Assembly (NCBI RefSeq): GCF_027213945.1
Contig: NZ_JAPWGW010000001.1
Location: forward strand, 496,001-560,000
DNA: 64,000 bases
Direction: 5' to 3'
From: Henriciella marina
Lineage (GTDB): Bacteria > Pseudomonadota > Alphaproteobacteria > Caulobacterales > Hyphomonadaceae
The notes beneath the pieces were generated by a model that was given only the letters and a program-made list of their open reading frames with translations, had not been told where the DNA came from and ran no database searches. Shown in pieces: positions 44,010 through 52,394 of this stretch (position 1 is the stretch's first letter; every line of letters starts with the position of its first letter). Position numbers and translations under genes: made by a program.

Positions 44010-44143
44010 CTTCTCAATGCTCCAGCTACGAGGTGCTTTTTCCTCGCGTCATGCTTCACAGCGCGCGGTGCCATGGATAGGCTCGGCCCGTCAATTACAT
44101 GTCCCACAAGACACTGCCAAGATACAGCAAGAGGAACACGCCC

Positions 44144-45136
44144 ATGAAAGCCCTACTCTCCAAGACGCCCGGTAAACCTGACGCCCTTGTTCTGGAAGAC
44201 GTTCCCGCGCTCGAGCCCGGCAAGGGCGAAATTGTGATCGACGTCAAAGCCGTCGGCGTGAACTATCCCGACGTCCTCATCATCCAGGACATGTACCAGT
44301 TCAAGCCAGAGCGCCCCTTCTCGCCGGGCGGTGAGCTTTCCGGCATCGTCAAATCCGTCGGCGAAGGCGTCACCAAGGTGAAAGTCGGCGACCGCGTCAT
44401 GGGCTCGATCGGTTGGGGCGGCATGGCAGAAGAAGCCAAGGTCGATGAGGCCCGTGTGCGTCCTTTCCCGGACTCCATGTCCTTTGAAGAGGCTGCGGCC
44501 CTCCTGATGACCTATGGCACCTCGTATTACGCCCTGAAGGATCGCGGCAATTGCAAGGCCGGCGAAACCCTGCTCGTCCTCGGCGCGGCTGGCGGTGTCG
44601 GCCTCGCAGCCGTCGAACTTGGCGCGGCCATGGGCATGGAGGTCATCGCGGCCGCCTCCAGCCAGGACAAGGTGGACCTCGCCATGGAAAAAGGCGCAAA
44701 GCACGGCCTTGTCTATCCGCGCGGCCCGCTCGAACGCGCTGACCAGAAAGCCCTCTCCGACAAGATCAAGGAACTTGGCGGCGGCGGCGTGGACGTCATC
44801 TATGACGGCGTTGGCGGCGACTATGCTGAACCGGCCCTGCGCGCCATGAACTGGGATGGCCGCTTCCTCGTCATCGGCTTCCCGGCCGGCATCCCGAAAA
44901 TGCCGCTCAACCTCACCCTGCTCAAATCCTGCAACATCATCGGCGTCTTCTGGGGCGCCGCCGTCGCCCGCGACCCGAAAGCAAACGAGCAGAACATCAA
45001 GGAAATCTTCGAGCTCTACGAACAGGGCAAGATCAAACCCCACGTCTCCAACACCTACCCCCTCGAAAAAGGCGCCGACGCCATCACCGAACTGATGGAC
45101 CGCAAGGCCAAGGGGAAGGTTGTCGTGACGATGTAG
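44144..45136 (+). CDS. NADPH:quinone oxidoreductase-family (MDR) protein
   Basis: A 330-residue zinc-free medium-chain reductase. Features are AVGVNYPDVLIIQDMYQFKP, FSPGGELSGIVKSVGEGVTK, a quinone reductase-type middle (LLMTYGTSYYALKDRG), and the NADPH fold GETLLVLGAAGGVGLAAVEL. No zinc-binding cysteine cluster is present. Start at 44144 with GAGGAACACGCCC upstream. Quinone or enone reduction is likely, the substrate unknown. Monocistronic: an intrinsic terminator follows at 45164. Confidence 0.9.
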   Translation: MKALLSKTPGKPDALVLEDVPALEPGKGEIVIDVKAVGVNYPDVLIIQDMYQFKPERPFSPGGELSGIVKSVGEGVTKVKVGDRVMGSIGWGGMAEEAKVDEARVRPFPDSMSFEEAAALLMTYGTSYYALKDRGNCKAGETLLVLGAAGGVGLAAVELGAAMGMEVIAAASSQDKVDLAMEKGAKHGLVYPRGPLERADQKALSDKIKELGGGGVDVIYDGVGGDYAEPALRAMNWDGRFLVIGFPAGIPKMPLNLTLLKSCNIIGVFWGAAVARDPKANEQNIKEIFELYEQGKIKPHVSNTYPLEKGADAITELMDRKAKGKVVVTM

Positions 45137-45163
45137 GCCTCGCGCCCACTCGAACAGCAAAGA

Positions 45164-45190
45164 CCGGCAGCAACCCTGCCGGGCTTTTTT
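45164..45190 (+). terminator. Intrinsic terminator after the quinone oxidoreductase gene
   Basis: CCGGCAG (45164-45170) pairs with CTGCCGG (45176-45182), loop CAACC, followed by GCTTTTTT. It lies 28 bases after the stop codon. Confidence 0.9.
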
Positions 45191-45211
45191 GTGTGCTCTG
45201 CACCTGAAACT

Positions 45212-45299
45212 CCGCTCACGCCCGCGCAGGCGGGGGTCTCAGCCAATTGAAGTGCAGAAACTGCCTCACGAGATCCCCGCCTTCGCGGGGATGAGCGGA
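45212..45299. repeat. REP-like doublet, left of the GIY-YIG gene
   Basis: CCGCTCACGCCCGCGCAGGC begins the first unit at 45213, and the second ends with CCCCGCCTTCGCGGGGATGA near 45293. It is the same family as 27128-27214 and 45637-45722, including the shared middle words GTCTCAGCCA and CTCACGAGATC with the copy at 45637. It ends five bases before the stop codon of the GIY-YIG gene. Confidence 0.85.
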
Positions 45300-45304
45300 T
45301 AAAA

Positions 45305-45589
45305 CTACATCAGCGCATCAGCGAGGTCGCGCCAATCCGGGTTAGCCTCTTCAATCAACCTGATCTTCCAGGCGCGTTCCCATTTCTTGATGCGGCGCTC
45401 TCGCTCAAAAGCAGACTCGCGTGTCTCGTGAACGTCTACCCAGACAAGCATTTCGCAATTATACTTCGCCGTGAAGCCGCCAATCACGTGCTCGCGATGC
45501 TCCCATGCGCGCCGGTTTATGTCGTCCGTCATGCCGGTATAGAGCACACCGTTCGGCTTGTTCGTCATGATGTAGACGTAGAAGGCCAT
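45305..45589 (-). CDS. GIY-YIG nuclease-family small protein
   Basis: A 94-residue single-domain protein: FYVYIMTNKPNGVLYTGMTD (GIY...YIG as VYI...YTG), INRRAWEHREH with the catalytic arginine region, and FERERRIKKWERAWKIRLIE with the late glutamate. It is typical of the widespread stand-alone UvrC-N-like proteins whose biochemical role is uncertain. It is framed by two same-orientation copies of one repeat (ending 5 bases downstream, starting 47 bases upstream). Confidence 0.9.
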   Translation of the reverse strand: MAFYVYIMTNKPNGVLYTGMTDDINRRAWEHREHVIGGFTAKYNCEMLVWVDVHETRESAFERERRIKKWERAWKIRLIEEANPDWRDLADALM

Positions 45590-45636
45590 GACGTCTGGTT
45601 AGGACCTCTTCTCACAATCCGCCATAGATTTCACAT

Positions 45637-45722
45637 CCGCTCATCCCCGCTCAGGCGGGGATCTCAGCCAGGTGGAGCGCAACGCATGTCTCACGAGATC
45701 CCCGCCTTCGCGGGGATGATCG
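45637..45722. repeat. REP-like doublet, right of the GIY-YIG gene
   Basis: The unit CATCCCCGCTCAGGCGGGGAT begins near 45641, and its inverted partner ATCCCCGCCTTCGCGGGGAT ends near 45717. The copy at 45212-45299 has the same order and direction. The rest of the 268-base gap up to 45857 shows nothing else beyond a C-rich run near 45750. Confidence 0.85.
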
Positions 45723-45857
45723 GAACACTGTTAGCCCCAGAAACGCCCCAACCCCCCCCACCCAGTACGCCCCGTACAAACGCACAATCATGGTTAACGT
45801 CCCCGCGGAAACAATTCTTCCGTCCGCATGGCTGGCGGGTACGGCTATCCTTAATAC

Positions 45858-46553
45858 ATGTTGCCCGAACCGCCCCAGCTTGACCGGACCTTGCAGCGCC
45901 TCTGGCAACATTTAGCCAGGCTGGCGGCCGGCTTGCTGGTCATGGTCGAGCAGTCGGGGCCAACCGCACCGCCGCGCTGGATTCGCCCGTCACTATTGGC
46001 CGCTGAGGCACTGACCCGCCGTCTACTCGTGCTGGAAGCACGCTCTCTTGGCCCCCTGCAGCCACTACCGATGCGCCTCGCCGCCTCCACCCGGAATGCT
46101 CGCGCCGCCGGTTCCGCCCTCGCCCCCTCAAGGCGCGGTTTCCAGCTCACCGAACCCATTACCTCCTTGCGCGCCGGGTTCTGGATCGAGGGTCAGAAGA
46201 AAGGCCGCTTCGGCCCACGCCCGCAGCCCAGAATCCTTGAAATTCTGAGCGCGAATTCACCAAATATCGCGGGAGGTAAAACGGATCGTTCGAATAAATT
46301 GGCCGAGCGGCTCCACGCCCTTCTCGCTGTCATCTACGAACCAGCTGCCGCCGCCCGCCGCATGGCGCGAAGGATGACCCCAAGAGCGAGCAAGGATGGC
46401 CTCATCAGGAAGCGGTCGCCGCTCCGGGCCGGACCGCCGCCTGGCTCTGGCTCTGGCTCACGCCAACTGGCTCCCTGGCTGGCCGAAGCACTCAGCATGG
46501 TGAGCCTTGAGCTTCGCCTTCACCCGCCGCCCGCCCCTTCCAAACGCTCGTAA
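45858..46553 (+). CDS. Hypothetical protein, Arg/Ala/Pro-rich
   Basis: A 231-residue protein I do not recognise. It starts MLPEPPQLDRTLQRLWQHLA; no signal peptide is clear, though LARLAAGLLVMVEQSG is mildly hydrophobic. The middle has FWIEGQKKGRFGPRPQPRIL and the C-terminal third is Arg/Pro/Ser-rich and probably disordered. A long reading frame in GC-rich DNA could be fortuitous, but the opposite frames are broken and the gene-sized gap supports it. Convergent with the next gene. Confidence 0.5.
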   Translation: MLPEPPQLDRTLQRLWQHLARLAAGLLVMVEQSGPTAPPRWIRPSLLAAEALTRRLLVLEARSLGPLQPLPMRLAASTRNARAAGSALAPSRRGFQLTEPITSLRAGFWIEGQKKGRFGPRPQPRILEILSANSPNIAGGKTDRSNKLAERLHALLAVIYEPAAAARRMARRMTPRASKDGLIRKRSPLRAGPPPGSGSGSRQLAPWLAEALSMVSLELRLHPPPAPSKRS

Positions 46554-46600
46554 TAAAGGCCGAAACGCACCCGTCCGGTGCGGCCAAAGGCGCTTGTCTG

Positions 46601-46987
46601 CTACCGCCAGGTTTGCGCTTTCGATGCTTCGGACAGGATGCGGGCCAGTTTTTCCCTGGTCCCGGTCGCCTTCCAGCTCTTGTGCAGCCTGGCCAGCCAG
46701 TGGCCCGTCGCATAGCCCGCCTCACCAGAGAGCTGCCAGGGTCTGGGCAGCAGCGGGCTGCCCATGACCTCGGCGACATGGGCCATTTCCAATGGCGAGG
46801 CAAAGTAAAGTTCGCGGCCCTGATGGCTGAGCGTCCAGACAGGATAGCCCTTTCCCATCTCCTGCGGCGGCAGCGGCGGATCATAGACAGCCGGCACGCC
46901 CCAATGCCCGCCTTTCTGTCGTTTATGGACGAAAGGTGTGACGGGCGAAATAACCCGCTTTGGCCGGTATGATCTGGTGATACGCAT
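46601..46987 (-). CDS. Hypothetical protein of 128 residues
   Basis: Unrecognised. MRITRSYRPKRVISPVTPFV begins a basic N terminus, then YDPPLPPQEMGKGYPVWTLS, HQGRELYFASPLEMAHVAEV and a helical C terminus (GHWLARLHKSWKATGTREKL). No membrane segment or signal, so probably cytoplasmic and possibly nucleic-acid binding by charge. It lies 59 bases downstream of sdhB on the same strand, separated by a GC-rich hairpin. Confidence 0.6.
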   Translation of the reverse strand: MRITRSYRPKRVISPVTPFVHKRQKGGHWGVPAVYDPPLPPQEMGKGYPVWTLSHQGRELYFASPLEMAHVAEVMGSPLLPRPWQLSGEAGYATGHWLARLHKSWKATGTREKLARILSEASKAQTWR

Positions 46988-46988
46988 C

Positions 46989-47014
46989 GGCCCGCACCTT
47001 AGAAGGCGCGGGCC
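46989..47014 (-). terminator. GC-rich hairpin after sdhB
   Basis: GGCCCGC (46989-46995) and GCGGGCC (47008-47014) form a stem with a 12-base loop between the sdhB stop and the 128-residue gene. No T-run follows on the minus strand, so termination would be partial or Rho-aided; it could also protect the sdh transcript end. Confidence 0.4.
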
Positions 47015-47046
47015 GTTATGTTTAGTCGCTTTGAATGGGCTCGCCC

Positions 47047-47829
47047 TTAAGCGACGCGTTCGACCATCATGTGCTTGACCTTGGCAATCGCCTTGGCCGG
47101 GTTCAGACCCTTCGGGCAGACCTGCGCACAGTTCATGATGGTGTGACAGCGATAGAGCTTGAACGGGTCTTCAAGATCGTCGAGCCGCTCACCGGTTGCC
47201 TCGTCGCGGCTGTCGATCAGCCAGCGATAGGCCTGAAGCAGAGCTGCGGGGCCGAGATACTTGTCGCCATTCCACCAATAGGAGGGGCAGGACGTCGTGC
47301 AGCAGGCACAGAGAATGCACTCATAAAGCCCGTTGAGCTCATTGCGCTGTTCTTCGGACTGCTTCCATTCCTTCTCAGGCTCCGGCGTATCGGTCTTGAG
47401 GAAGGGCTGCACATAGGCGTGCTGGGCATAGAAATTGGTAAGATCCGGCACGAGATCCTTGACCACGGGCAGGTGCGGCAGCGGCGCGATCGTGATCGAC
47501 GACCCGGCAATCTCATCCCAGCCCTTGGTACAGGCAATCGTATTGTGCCCGCCAATGTTCATCGAACACGACCCGCAGACGCCTTCGCGGCAGGAGCGGC
47601 GGAAGGCCAGGGTCGGGTCGACATTGTTCTTGATCCAGATCAGGACGTCGAGAACCATGGGACCGCAACGGTCCATATCCACATGATAGGTGTCCCAGCG
47701 CGGATTGCCGCCCTCTTCAGGAGAGTAGCGGTAAATCTTGAACGCCTTTGTATTCTTGGCGCCATCCGGCTTTGGCCACTGCTTTCCCTTCTTGGGCGCA
47801 GAACCTTTGGGTAGTGTCAGCTGAACCAT
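47047..47829 (-). CDS. sdhB: Succinate dehydrogenase iron-sulfur subunit
   Basis: The 260-residue electron-transfer subunit of complex II. Three cluster sites are visible: [15 protein letters not shown] ([2Fe-2S]), [18 protein letters not shown] ([4Fe-4S]), and [17 protein letters not shown] for the [3Fe-4S] centre. It is the last sdh gene, nine bases after sdhA. Confidence 0.96.
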   Translation of the reverse strand: MVQLTLPKGSAPKKGKQWPKPDGAKNTKAFKIYRYSPEEGGNPRWDTYHVDMDRCGPMVLDVLIWIKNNVDPTLAFRRSCREGVCGSCSMNIGGHNTIACTKGWDEIAGSSITIAPLPHLPVVKDLVPDLTNFYAQHAYVQPFLKTDTPEPEKEWKQSEEQRNELNGLYECILCACCTTSCPSYWWNGDKYLGPAALLQAYRWLIDSRDEATGERLDDLEDPFKLYRCHTIMNCAQVCPKGLNPAKAIAKVKHMMVERVA

Positions 47830-47838
47830 ATCGCTCCC

Positions 47839-49629
47839 CTAGTACACACGCGCCTTGGGCTTGATGTACTCGATATCGTTCGACATCGTGTACTCATGCA
47901 CCGGGCGGTAATCGATTGTCACCTTGCCGGAGTCATCGACCCAGGCAAGCGTGTGCTTCATCCATTCTGTATCGTCGCGGTCTGCAAAGTCCTCGCGGGC
48001 GTGGGCGCCGCGGCTTTCCTTGCGGTTGGCGGCTGAGTTCACCGTCACCGCAGCCTGCGCGATGAGGTTGTCGAACTCGAGCGCCTCGACAAGATCGGTA
48101 TTCCAGATCAGGCCGCGATCCTTCACATCCATACCGCCGACGCGGCCATAGATATTGTCAATCTTCTCGACGCCTTCATCGAGGACTTCACCGGTGCGGA
48201 AGACGGCGCAATTGGTCTGCATCGCCTTCTGCATATCCATGCGCAGCTGCGCGACAGGCTGGTCGCCCTTCGCATTGCGCACGCGGTCGAAGCGGGCAAG
48301 GTGGCTGTCGGTCTGGCTGTCGCGCACTTCCGGCTGGCTCGCACCCGCGTCCAGCGTGGCACCACAGCGAAGACCGGCGGCCCGGCCGAAGACCACAAGG
48401 TCAATCAGCGAGTTGGAGCCGAGACGGTTTGCGCCATGGACCGACACACATGCCGCTTCACCCACGGCCATCAGGCCTTGGACAACGCTATCGGGGTCGC
48501 CGCCCTTCTTGGTGAGAACCTCGCCGTGATAGTTCGTCGGGATGCCGCCCATATTATAGTGGACGGTCGGCAGGACCGGGATCGGCTCTTTCGTGACGTC
48601 GACGCCAGAGAAGACTTTCGCGGTTTCCGAAATGCCCGGCAGGCGCTCTGCCAGCGTTTCCGGCGGCAGGTGTTCAAGGTGCAGGTGGATATGGTCCTTG
48701 CCCTCACCGACGCCGCGGCCTTCGCGAATCTCCACGGTCATGGCGCGTGCTACGACATCGCGAGAGGCAAGGTCCTTCGCCGACGGGGCATAGCGCTCCA
48801 TGAACCGCTCACCCTCGGAATTGGTCAGGTAACCGCCCTCGCCGCGTGCGCCCTCAGTGATGAGGCAGCCTGCGCCGTAAATGCCGGTCGGGTGGAACTG
48901 GATGAACTCCATGTCCTGCAGCGGCAGGCCGGCGCGAAGCACCATGGCATTGCCATCGCCCGTGCAGGTGTGCGCGGACGTACAGGAGAAGAAGGCGCGG
49001 CCATAACCGCCCGTCGCGAGGATCGTCTTCTGCGCGCGGAAGCGGTGAAGCGTGCCGTCGTCGAGCTTCCATGCGGTCACGCCGCGGCACGCGCCTTCAT
49101 CATCCATGATGAGGTCGAGCGCGAAATACTCGATGAAGAATTCGGTCTCTTCCTTGACGCACTGTCCGTAGAGCGTGTGCAGCATGGCGTGACCGGTGCG
49201 GTCGGCGGCGGCACAGGTGCGCTGAACCGGCGGGCCTTCGCCATATTCGGTCGTGTGGCCGCCGAACGGGCGCTGATAGATTCTGCCCTGCTCGTTGCGC
49301 GAGAAGGGCATACCCCAGTGCTCAAGCTCGTAAACAGCTTTCGGCGCTTCGCGGCAGAGGTATTCGATGGAGTCCTGGTCGCCGAGCCAGTCGGAGCCCT
49401 TGACCGTATCATACATGTGCCAGCGCCAGTCATCGGGGCCCATATTGCCAAGCGACGCGGCGATCCCGCCCTGCGCGGCAACCGTGTGCGAGCGGGTCGG
49501 GAAGACCTTGGAGATACATGCCGTTTTCAGACCGGCCTGCGCCGCGCCAAGCGCAGCGCGAAGGCCAGAGCCGCCGGCGCCGACAACGACGACGTCATAG
49601 GTGTGATCGACAAACTTGTAGTCAGACAT
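47839..49629 (-). CDS. sdhA: Succinate dehydrogenase flavoprotein subunit
   Basis: The 596-residue catalytic subunit oxidising succinate to fumarate. FAD fold [20 protein letters not shown], covalent-flavin histidine in [17 protein letters not shown], substrate motif [20 protein letters not shown], and the C-terminal [20 protein letters not shown]. It follows sdhD by 32 bases. Confidence 0.97.
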   Translation of the reverse strand: MSDYKFVDHTYDVVVVGAGGSGLRAALGAAQAGLKTACISKVFPTRSHTVAAQGGIAASLGNMGPDDWRWHMYDTVKGSDWLGDQDSIEYLCREAPKAVYELEHWGMPFSRNEQGRIYQRPFGGHTTEYGEGPPVQRTCAAADRTGHAMLHTLYGQCVKEETEFFIEYFALDLIMDDEGACRGVTAWKLDDGTLHRFRAQKTILATGGYGRAFFSCTSAHTCTGDGNAMVLRAGLPLQDMEFIQFHPTGIYGAGCLITEGARGEGGYLTNSEGERFMERYAPSAKDLASRDVVARAMTVEIREGRGVGEGKDHIHLHLEHLPPETLAERLPGISETAKVFSGVDVTKEPIPVLPTVHYNMGGIPTNYHGEVLTKKGGDPDSVVQGLMAVGEAACVSVHGANRLGSNSLIDLVVFGRAAGLRCGATLDAGASQPEVRDSQTDSHLARFDRVRNAKGDQPVAQLRMDMQKAMQTNCAVFRTGEVLDEGVEKIDNIYGRVGGMDVKDRGLIWNTDLVEALEFDNLIAQAAVTVNSAANRKESRGAHAREDFADRDDTEWMKHTLAWVDDSGKVTIDYRPVHEYTMSNDIEYIKPKARVY

Positions 49630-49661
49630 GGTGACGTTTTCCTTCGGGGACGAGGCAGCTT

Positions 49662-50054
49662 TTACAGCCCCGCCGAAATCCAGACTTTGAGGACAGACAG
49701 GGCGGTAGCCGTGAAAAGTCCTACGCAGACGAATGTGTTCAGGATCAGCAGACCCTGCTTCATTCCTGCTTTGTGAATGTAGTCCTCGATGATGACCTGC
49801 ATACCGAGGCGCATGTGGTAGAACGCCGCGCCGAGTGTGAGAATCATCAGAATGGCGTTCCAGGGTTGGGCGAGCCAGACCGTTGCGCCATCAAAGCCGC
49901 CGCGGCTGGCCGCGATGACAGCGTACAGAAACCACGGGACGAGAAAGAGAAGCGCAATCGCGGAGACGCGCTGTTTGATGTGGTGACCGGTGCCGGACTT
50001 GGCAGAGCCAAGACCGCGGGCCGCCGCGGTAGGTGTCTTGAAGTTCGTCGTCAT
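49662..50054 (-). CDS. sdhD: Succinate dehydrogenase membrane anchor SdhD
   Basis: A 130-residue hydrophobic anchor with three helices ([60 protein letters not shown]). The histidine in [17 protein letters not shown] is the heme b ligand position, followed by the quinone-site tyrosine region. It follows sdhC by nine bases. Confidence 0.93.
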   Translation of the reverse strand: MTTNFKTPTAAARGLGSAKSGTGHHIKQRVSAIALLFLVPWFLYAVIAASRGGFDGATVWLAQPWNAILMILTLGAAFYHMRLGMQVIIEDYIHKAGMKQGLLILNTFVCVGLFTATALSVLKVWISAGL

Positions 50055-50063
50055 GCCCGCCCC

Positions 50064-50465
50064 CTAGAACAGATTGGTCGCAAGCGACCAGATGATGGCG
50101 GCAGCGACGATGCCGAAAGCGAAGTTCACGATGGACCACATGCTCGCGACCTTCGGATCAAAACCCGCCTTGGGGCCATCCCAGATAAGGTGACGCAGGC
50201 CATTCGCGAGGTGAAAGAGCACCGAAACCAGCCAGAAGAAAAGGAGGATCTGCCCCACGGGGTGCAGCATCACCGCCTCGACCGCCCCATAGGCTTCGGC
50301 CCCTGATGCGAGCGCAATAAGCCACGCGCTGACCAGCAGGGCGCCAAGATAGTTGCCAACGCCGCTGACGCGGTGAAAGATCGATGAGGCCATCGTCCAG
50401 TGCCATTTCCACACCTGAAGGTGTGGTGACATCGGGCGTGGATCAGTCCACTCTGAACCTGACAT
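50064..50465 (-). CDS. sdhC: Succinate dehydrogenase cytochrome b556 subunit SdhC
   Basis: A 133-residue three-helix subunit. RPMSPHLQVWKWHWTMASSI and FHRVSGVGNYLGALLVSAWL carry the quinone-binding SIxHR-type motif; VLFHLANGLRHLIWDGPKAG carries the heme histidine. The start at 50465 gives MSGSEWTDPRPMSPHLQ with GGGAGA eight bases upstream; a longer form reaches into the divergent gene's promoter. First gene of sdhCDAB. Confidence 0.94.
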   Translation of the reverse strand: MSGSEWTDPRPMSPHLQVWKWHWTMASSIFHRVSGVGNYLGALLVSAWLIALASGAEAYGAVEAVMLHPVGQILLFFWLVSVLFHLANGLRHLIWDGPKAGFDPKVASMWSIVNFAFGIVAAAIIWSLATNLF

Positions 50466-50500
50466 TGGGGTCTCCCGAGAAATATGCCTTACGACACCGG

Positions 50501-50528
50501 GTTCTAGATTGGTGCAGCGCGGTGTCAA
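50501..50528 (-). promoter_or_regulatory. Candidate promoter of the sdh operon
   Basis: On the minus strand TTGACA (50528-50523), 16 bases, TAGAAC (50506-50501). Transcription would start near 50494, about 30 bases before sdhC. It sits in the 81-base gap to the divergent DUF885 gene. Confidence 0.45.
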
Positions 50529-50546
50529 CGCGACAAGAAAGGTCAA

Positions 50547-52334
50547 ATGCGCATGAATCTCCGTTCTCTTGCTACAGCTCTACTGCTTTCCGTCGCGTCG
50601 CCCGCCCTCGCCTACGCCCAGTCCAGCGCCGCAGACGAGAGAGGGGCCCCGTCAATCGAACAGATAGTCATCGACTATGAAGCCCTGATCCGCTCGATCG
50701 ATCCCGGCGAGGCAGCCCGGGCGCAGGATCGCGCCCCGGACCGCTGGGCCGATGTATCTCCAGAGCGCATAGAGAAGACGGCGAATGAGGCCCGCGCCCT
50801 CCTCGCCCGGCTGCAGGAGATCGAGGACCACTCGACGCCCGATTGGAAAATCCTCTCCCACCTTCTGGAAAGCCATATTGTCGAAGCCGAATTCGATACG
50901 GCCCGTCTGCCGTTCAATGGCGATTGGGGTTTTCAGGCAGAGCCGCTCTATGCTGCGCGCCAGGTTCGCATCCAGAATGAGGATGACGCCGAGGCCTGGC
51001 TTTCGCGCCTCAACGCCATTCCCCGCTATTTCGACGATCACAAGATGAATATGAGACGCGGGATCGAGACCGGCTGGACCTCGCACAAGGACCCGCTCGC
51101 CACAACCATGGCGCAGATCCGCGAGCAGGCCAATGTCTCGGCTGAAGAGAGCGGGCTCTACGCCCCTCTGAAAAACCTTCCCGACACGATCAGCCCCGAA
51201 GCGCAGGACATGATCCGGGCGAGCGGTCGCCGCGCGGTTGCAAAGGCCATCGAAGCCTATGCTGAAGCGCTCTATTTCATGGAAAGCACCTATGCGCCCG
51301 CCGCGCGCGCAGATGCGGGGATCGTAAACCTCGAAGATGGCAAAGACTATTATGCGGCCGTCATTACCTACCACACGGCCGGCGCCGGCTACTCGCCCGA
51401 AGAAATCCATCAACTTGGTGAGCGCGAAGTCGCCCGCATTCGCGGCGAAATGGAGACCATCATCGAGGAGCTCGGCTATCCTGGCAGTTTCGAGGACTTC
51501 CAGAACTTCCTGCGCACCGATCCGCAATTCTATGCCGAAACGCCCGAGGATCTTCTTGAAAAGGCATCGCGCCTTTCAAAGCGTCTCGATGCCATGCTGC
51601 CTGCCTATTTCGGCAAGCTGCCGCGCCTCACCTATGGCGTCATTCCGGTGCCTGCTGAAATCGCGCCAGGCTATACGACAGGGCGTTATTCAAGCGGCGA
51701 TCTCGAGAAAGGGATTGAGGGCAACTACCTCGTCAACACATATGCGCTCGACCAGCGTCCGCTTTATGAGCTCCCTGCCCTTTCCGCGCATGAAGCCGTG
51801 CCGGGCCACCACCTGCAGATCTCGCTGGCGCAGGAGCTGGAAGACATTCCGCGCTTCCGCCAGCAATATTACGCGACAGCTTTCGGGGAGGGTTGGGGTC
51901 TCTACGCCGAGAAGCTCGCGGGTGAAGCCGGTATCTATGAGACCCCCTATGAGCGGTTCGGCGCCCTCTCCATGGAGATGTGGCGCGCTTGCCGCTTGGT
52001 CGCGGATACGGGTCTTCACTGGTATGGCTGGAGCCGCGAAGAAGCCGAAGAATGCTTCACGAACAACTCCGCGCTCGCTCCGCTCAACATCCAGACCGAG
52101 GTAACCCGTTACATTGGCTGGCCGGGACAGGCCACGGCCTACAAGATCGGTGAGCTCAAAATTCTCGAACTCCGCGCCGGCGCGAAAGAGGCACTCGGCG
52201 CAGACTTCGATATTCGCGACTTCCACGATGTTGTTCTAGGCGCAGGCGCCCTGCCGCTCGACGCATTGGAGGCGAGGGTGACGGAGTGGATTGAAAGCGA
52301 AATGGAAGACTCTGCAGTGCCTGACGCAGAATAG
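50547..52334 (+). CDS. DUF885 putative metallopeptidase, secreted
   Basis: A 595-residue protein with a signal peptide (NLRSLATALLLSVASPALAY, cleavage near AQS). The DUF885 core includes VNTYALDQRPLYELPALSAH, HEAVPGHHLQISLAQEL and FGEGWGLYAEKLAGE, that is an HExxxxH-like pair of histidines with a downstream glutamate, which suggests a zinc peptidase. The family is uncharacterised in general. Start at 50547 follows AAAGGTCA. It is 60 bases upstream of the ABC exporter gene. Confidence 0.85.
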   Translation: MRMNLRSLATALLLSVASPALAYAQSSAADERGAPSIEQIVIDYEALIRSIDPGEAARAQDRAPDRWADVSPERIEKTANEARALLARLQEIEDHSTPDWKILSHLLESHIVEAEFDTARLPFNGDWGFQAEPLYAARQVRIQNEDDAEAWLSRLNAIPRYFDDHKMNMRRGIETGWTSHKDPLATTMAQIREQANVSAEESGLYAPLKNLPDTISPEAQDMIRASGRRAVAKAIEAYAEALYFMESTYAPAARADAGIVNLEDGKDYYAAVITYHTAGAGYSPEEIHQLGEREVARIRGEMETIIEELGYPGSFEDFQNFLRTDPQFYAETPEDLLEKASRLSKRLDAMLPAYFGKLPRLTYGVIPVPAEIAPGYTTGRYSSGDLEKGIEGNYLVNTYALDQRPLYELPALSAHEAVPGHHLQISLAQELEDIPRFRQQYYATAFGEGWGLYAEKLAGEAGIYETPYERFGALSMEMWRACRLVADTGLHWYGWSREEAEECFTNNSALAPLNIQTEVTRYIGWPGQATAYKIGELKILELRAGAKEALGADFDIRDFHDVVLGAGALPLDALEARVTEWIESEMEDSAVPDAE

Positions 52335-52394
52335 AGACAGCCTTAGGGCCGACCCGCTTGCGCTGCGGCAGCAGCCGCGCCACATGGGCGAGCC

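Noticed and set aside
27128-45722. Repeated palindromes considered as a CRISPR array
   Set aside because: Units are paired and inverted, not regularly spaced direct repeats, and no cas gene is present.
48301-49776. 491-residue open frame on the plus strand
   Set aside because: Antisense shadow of sdhA; no domain likeness.
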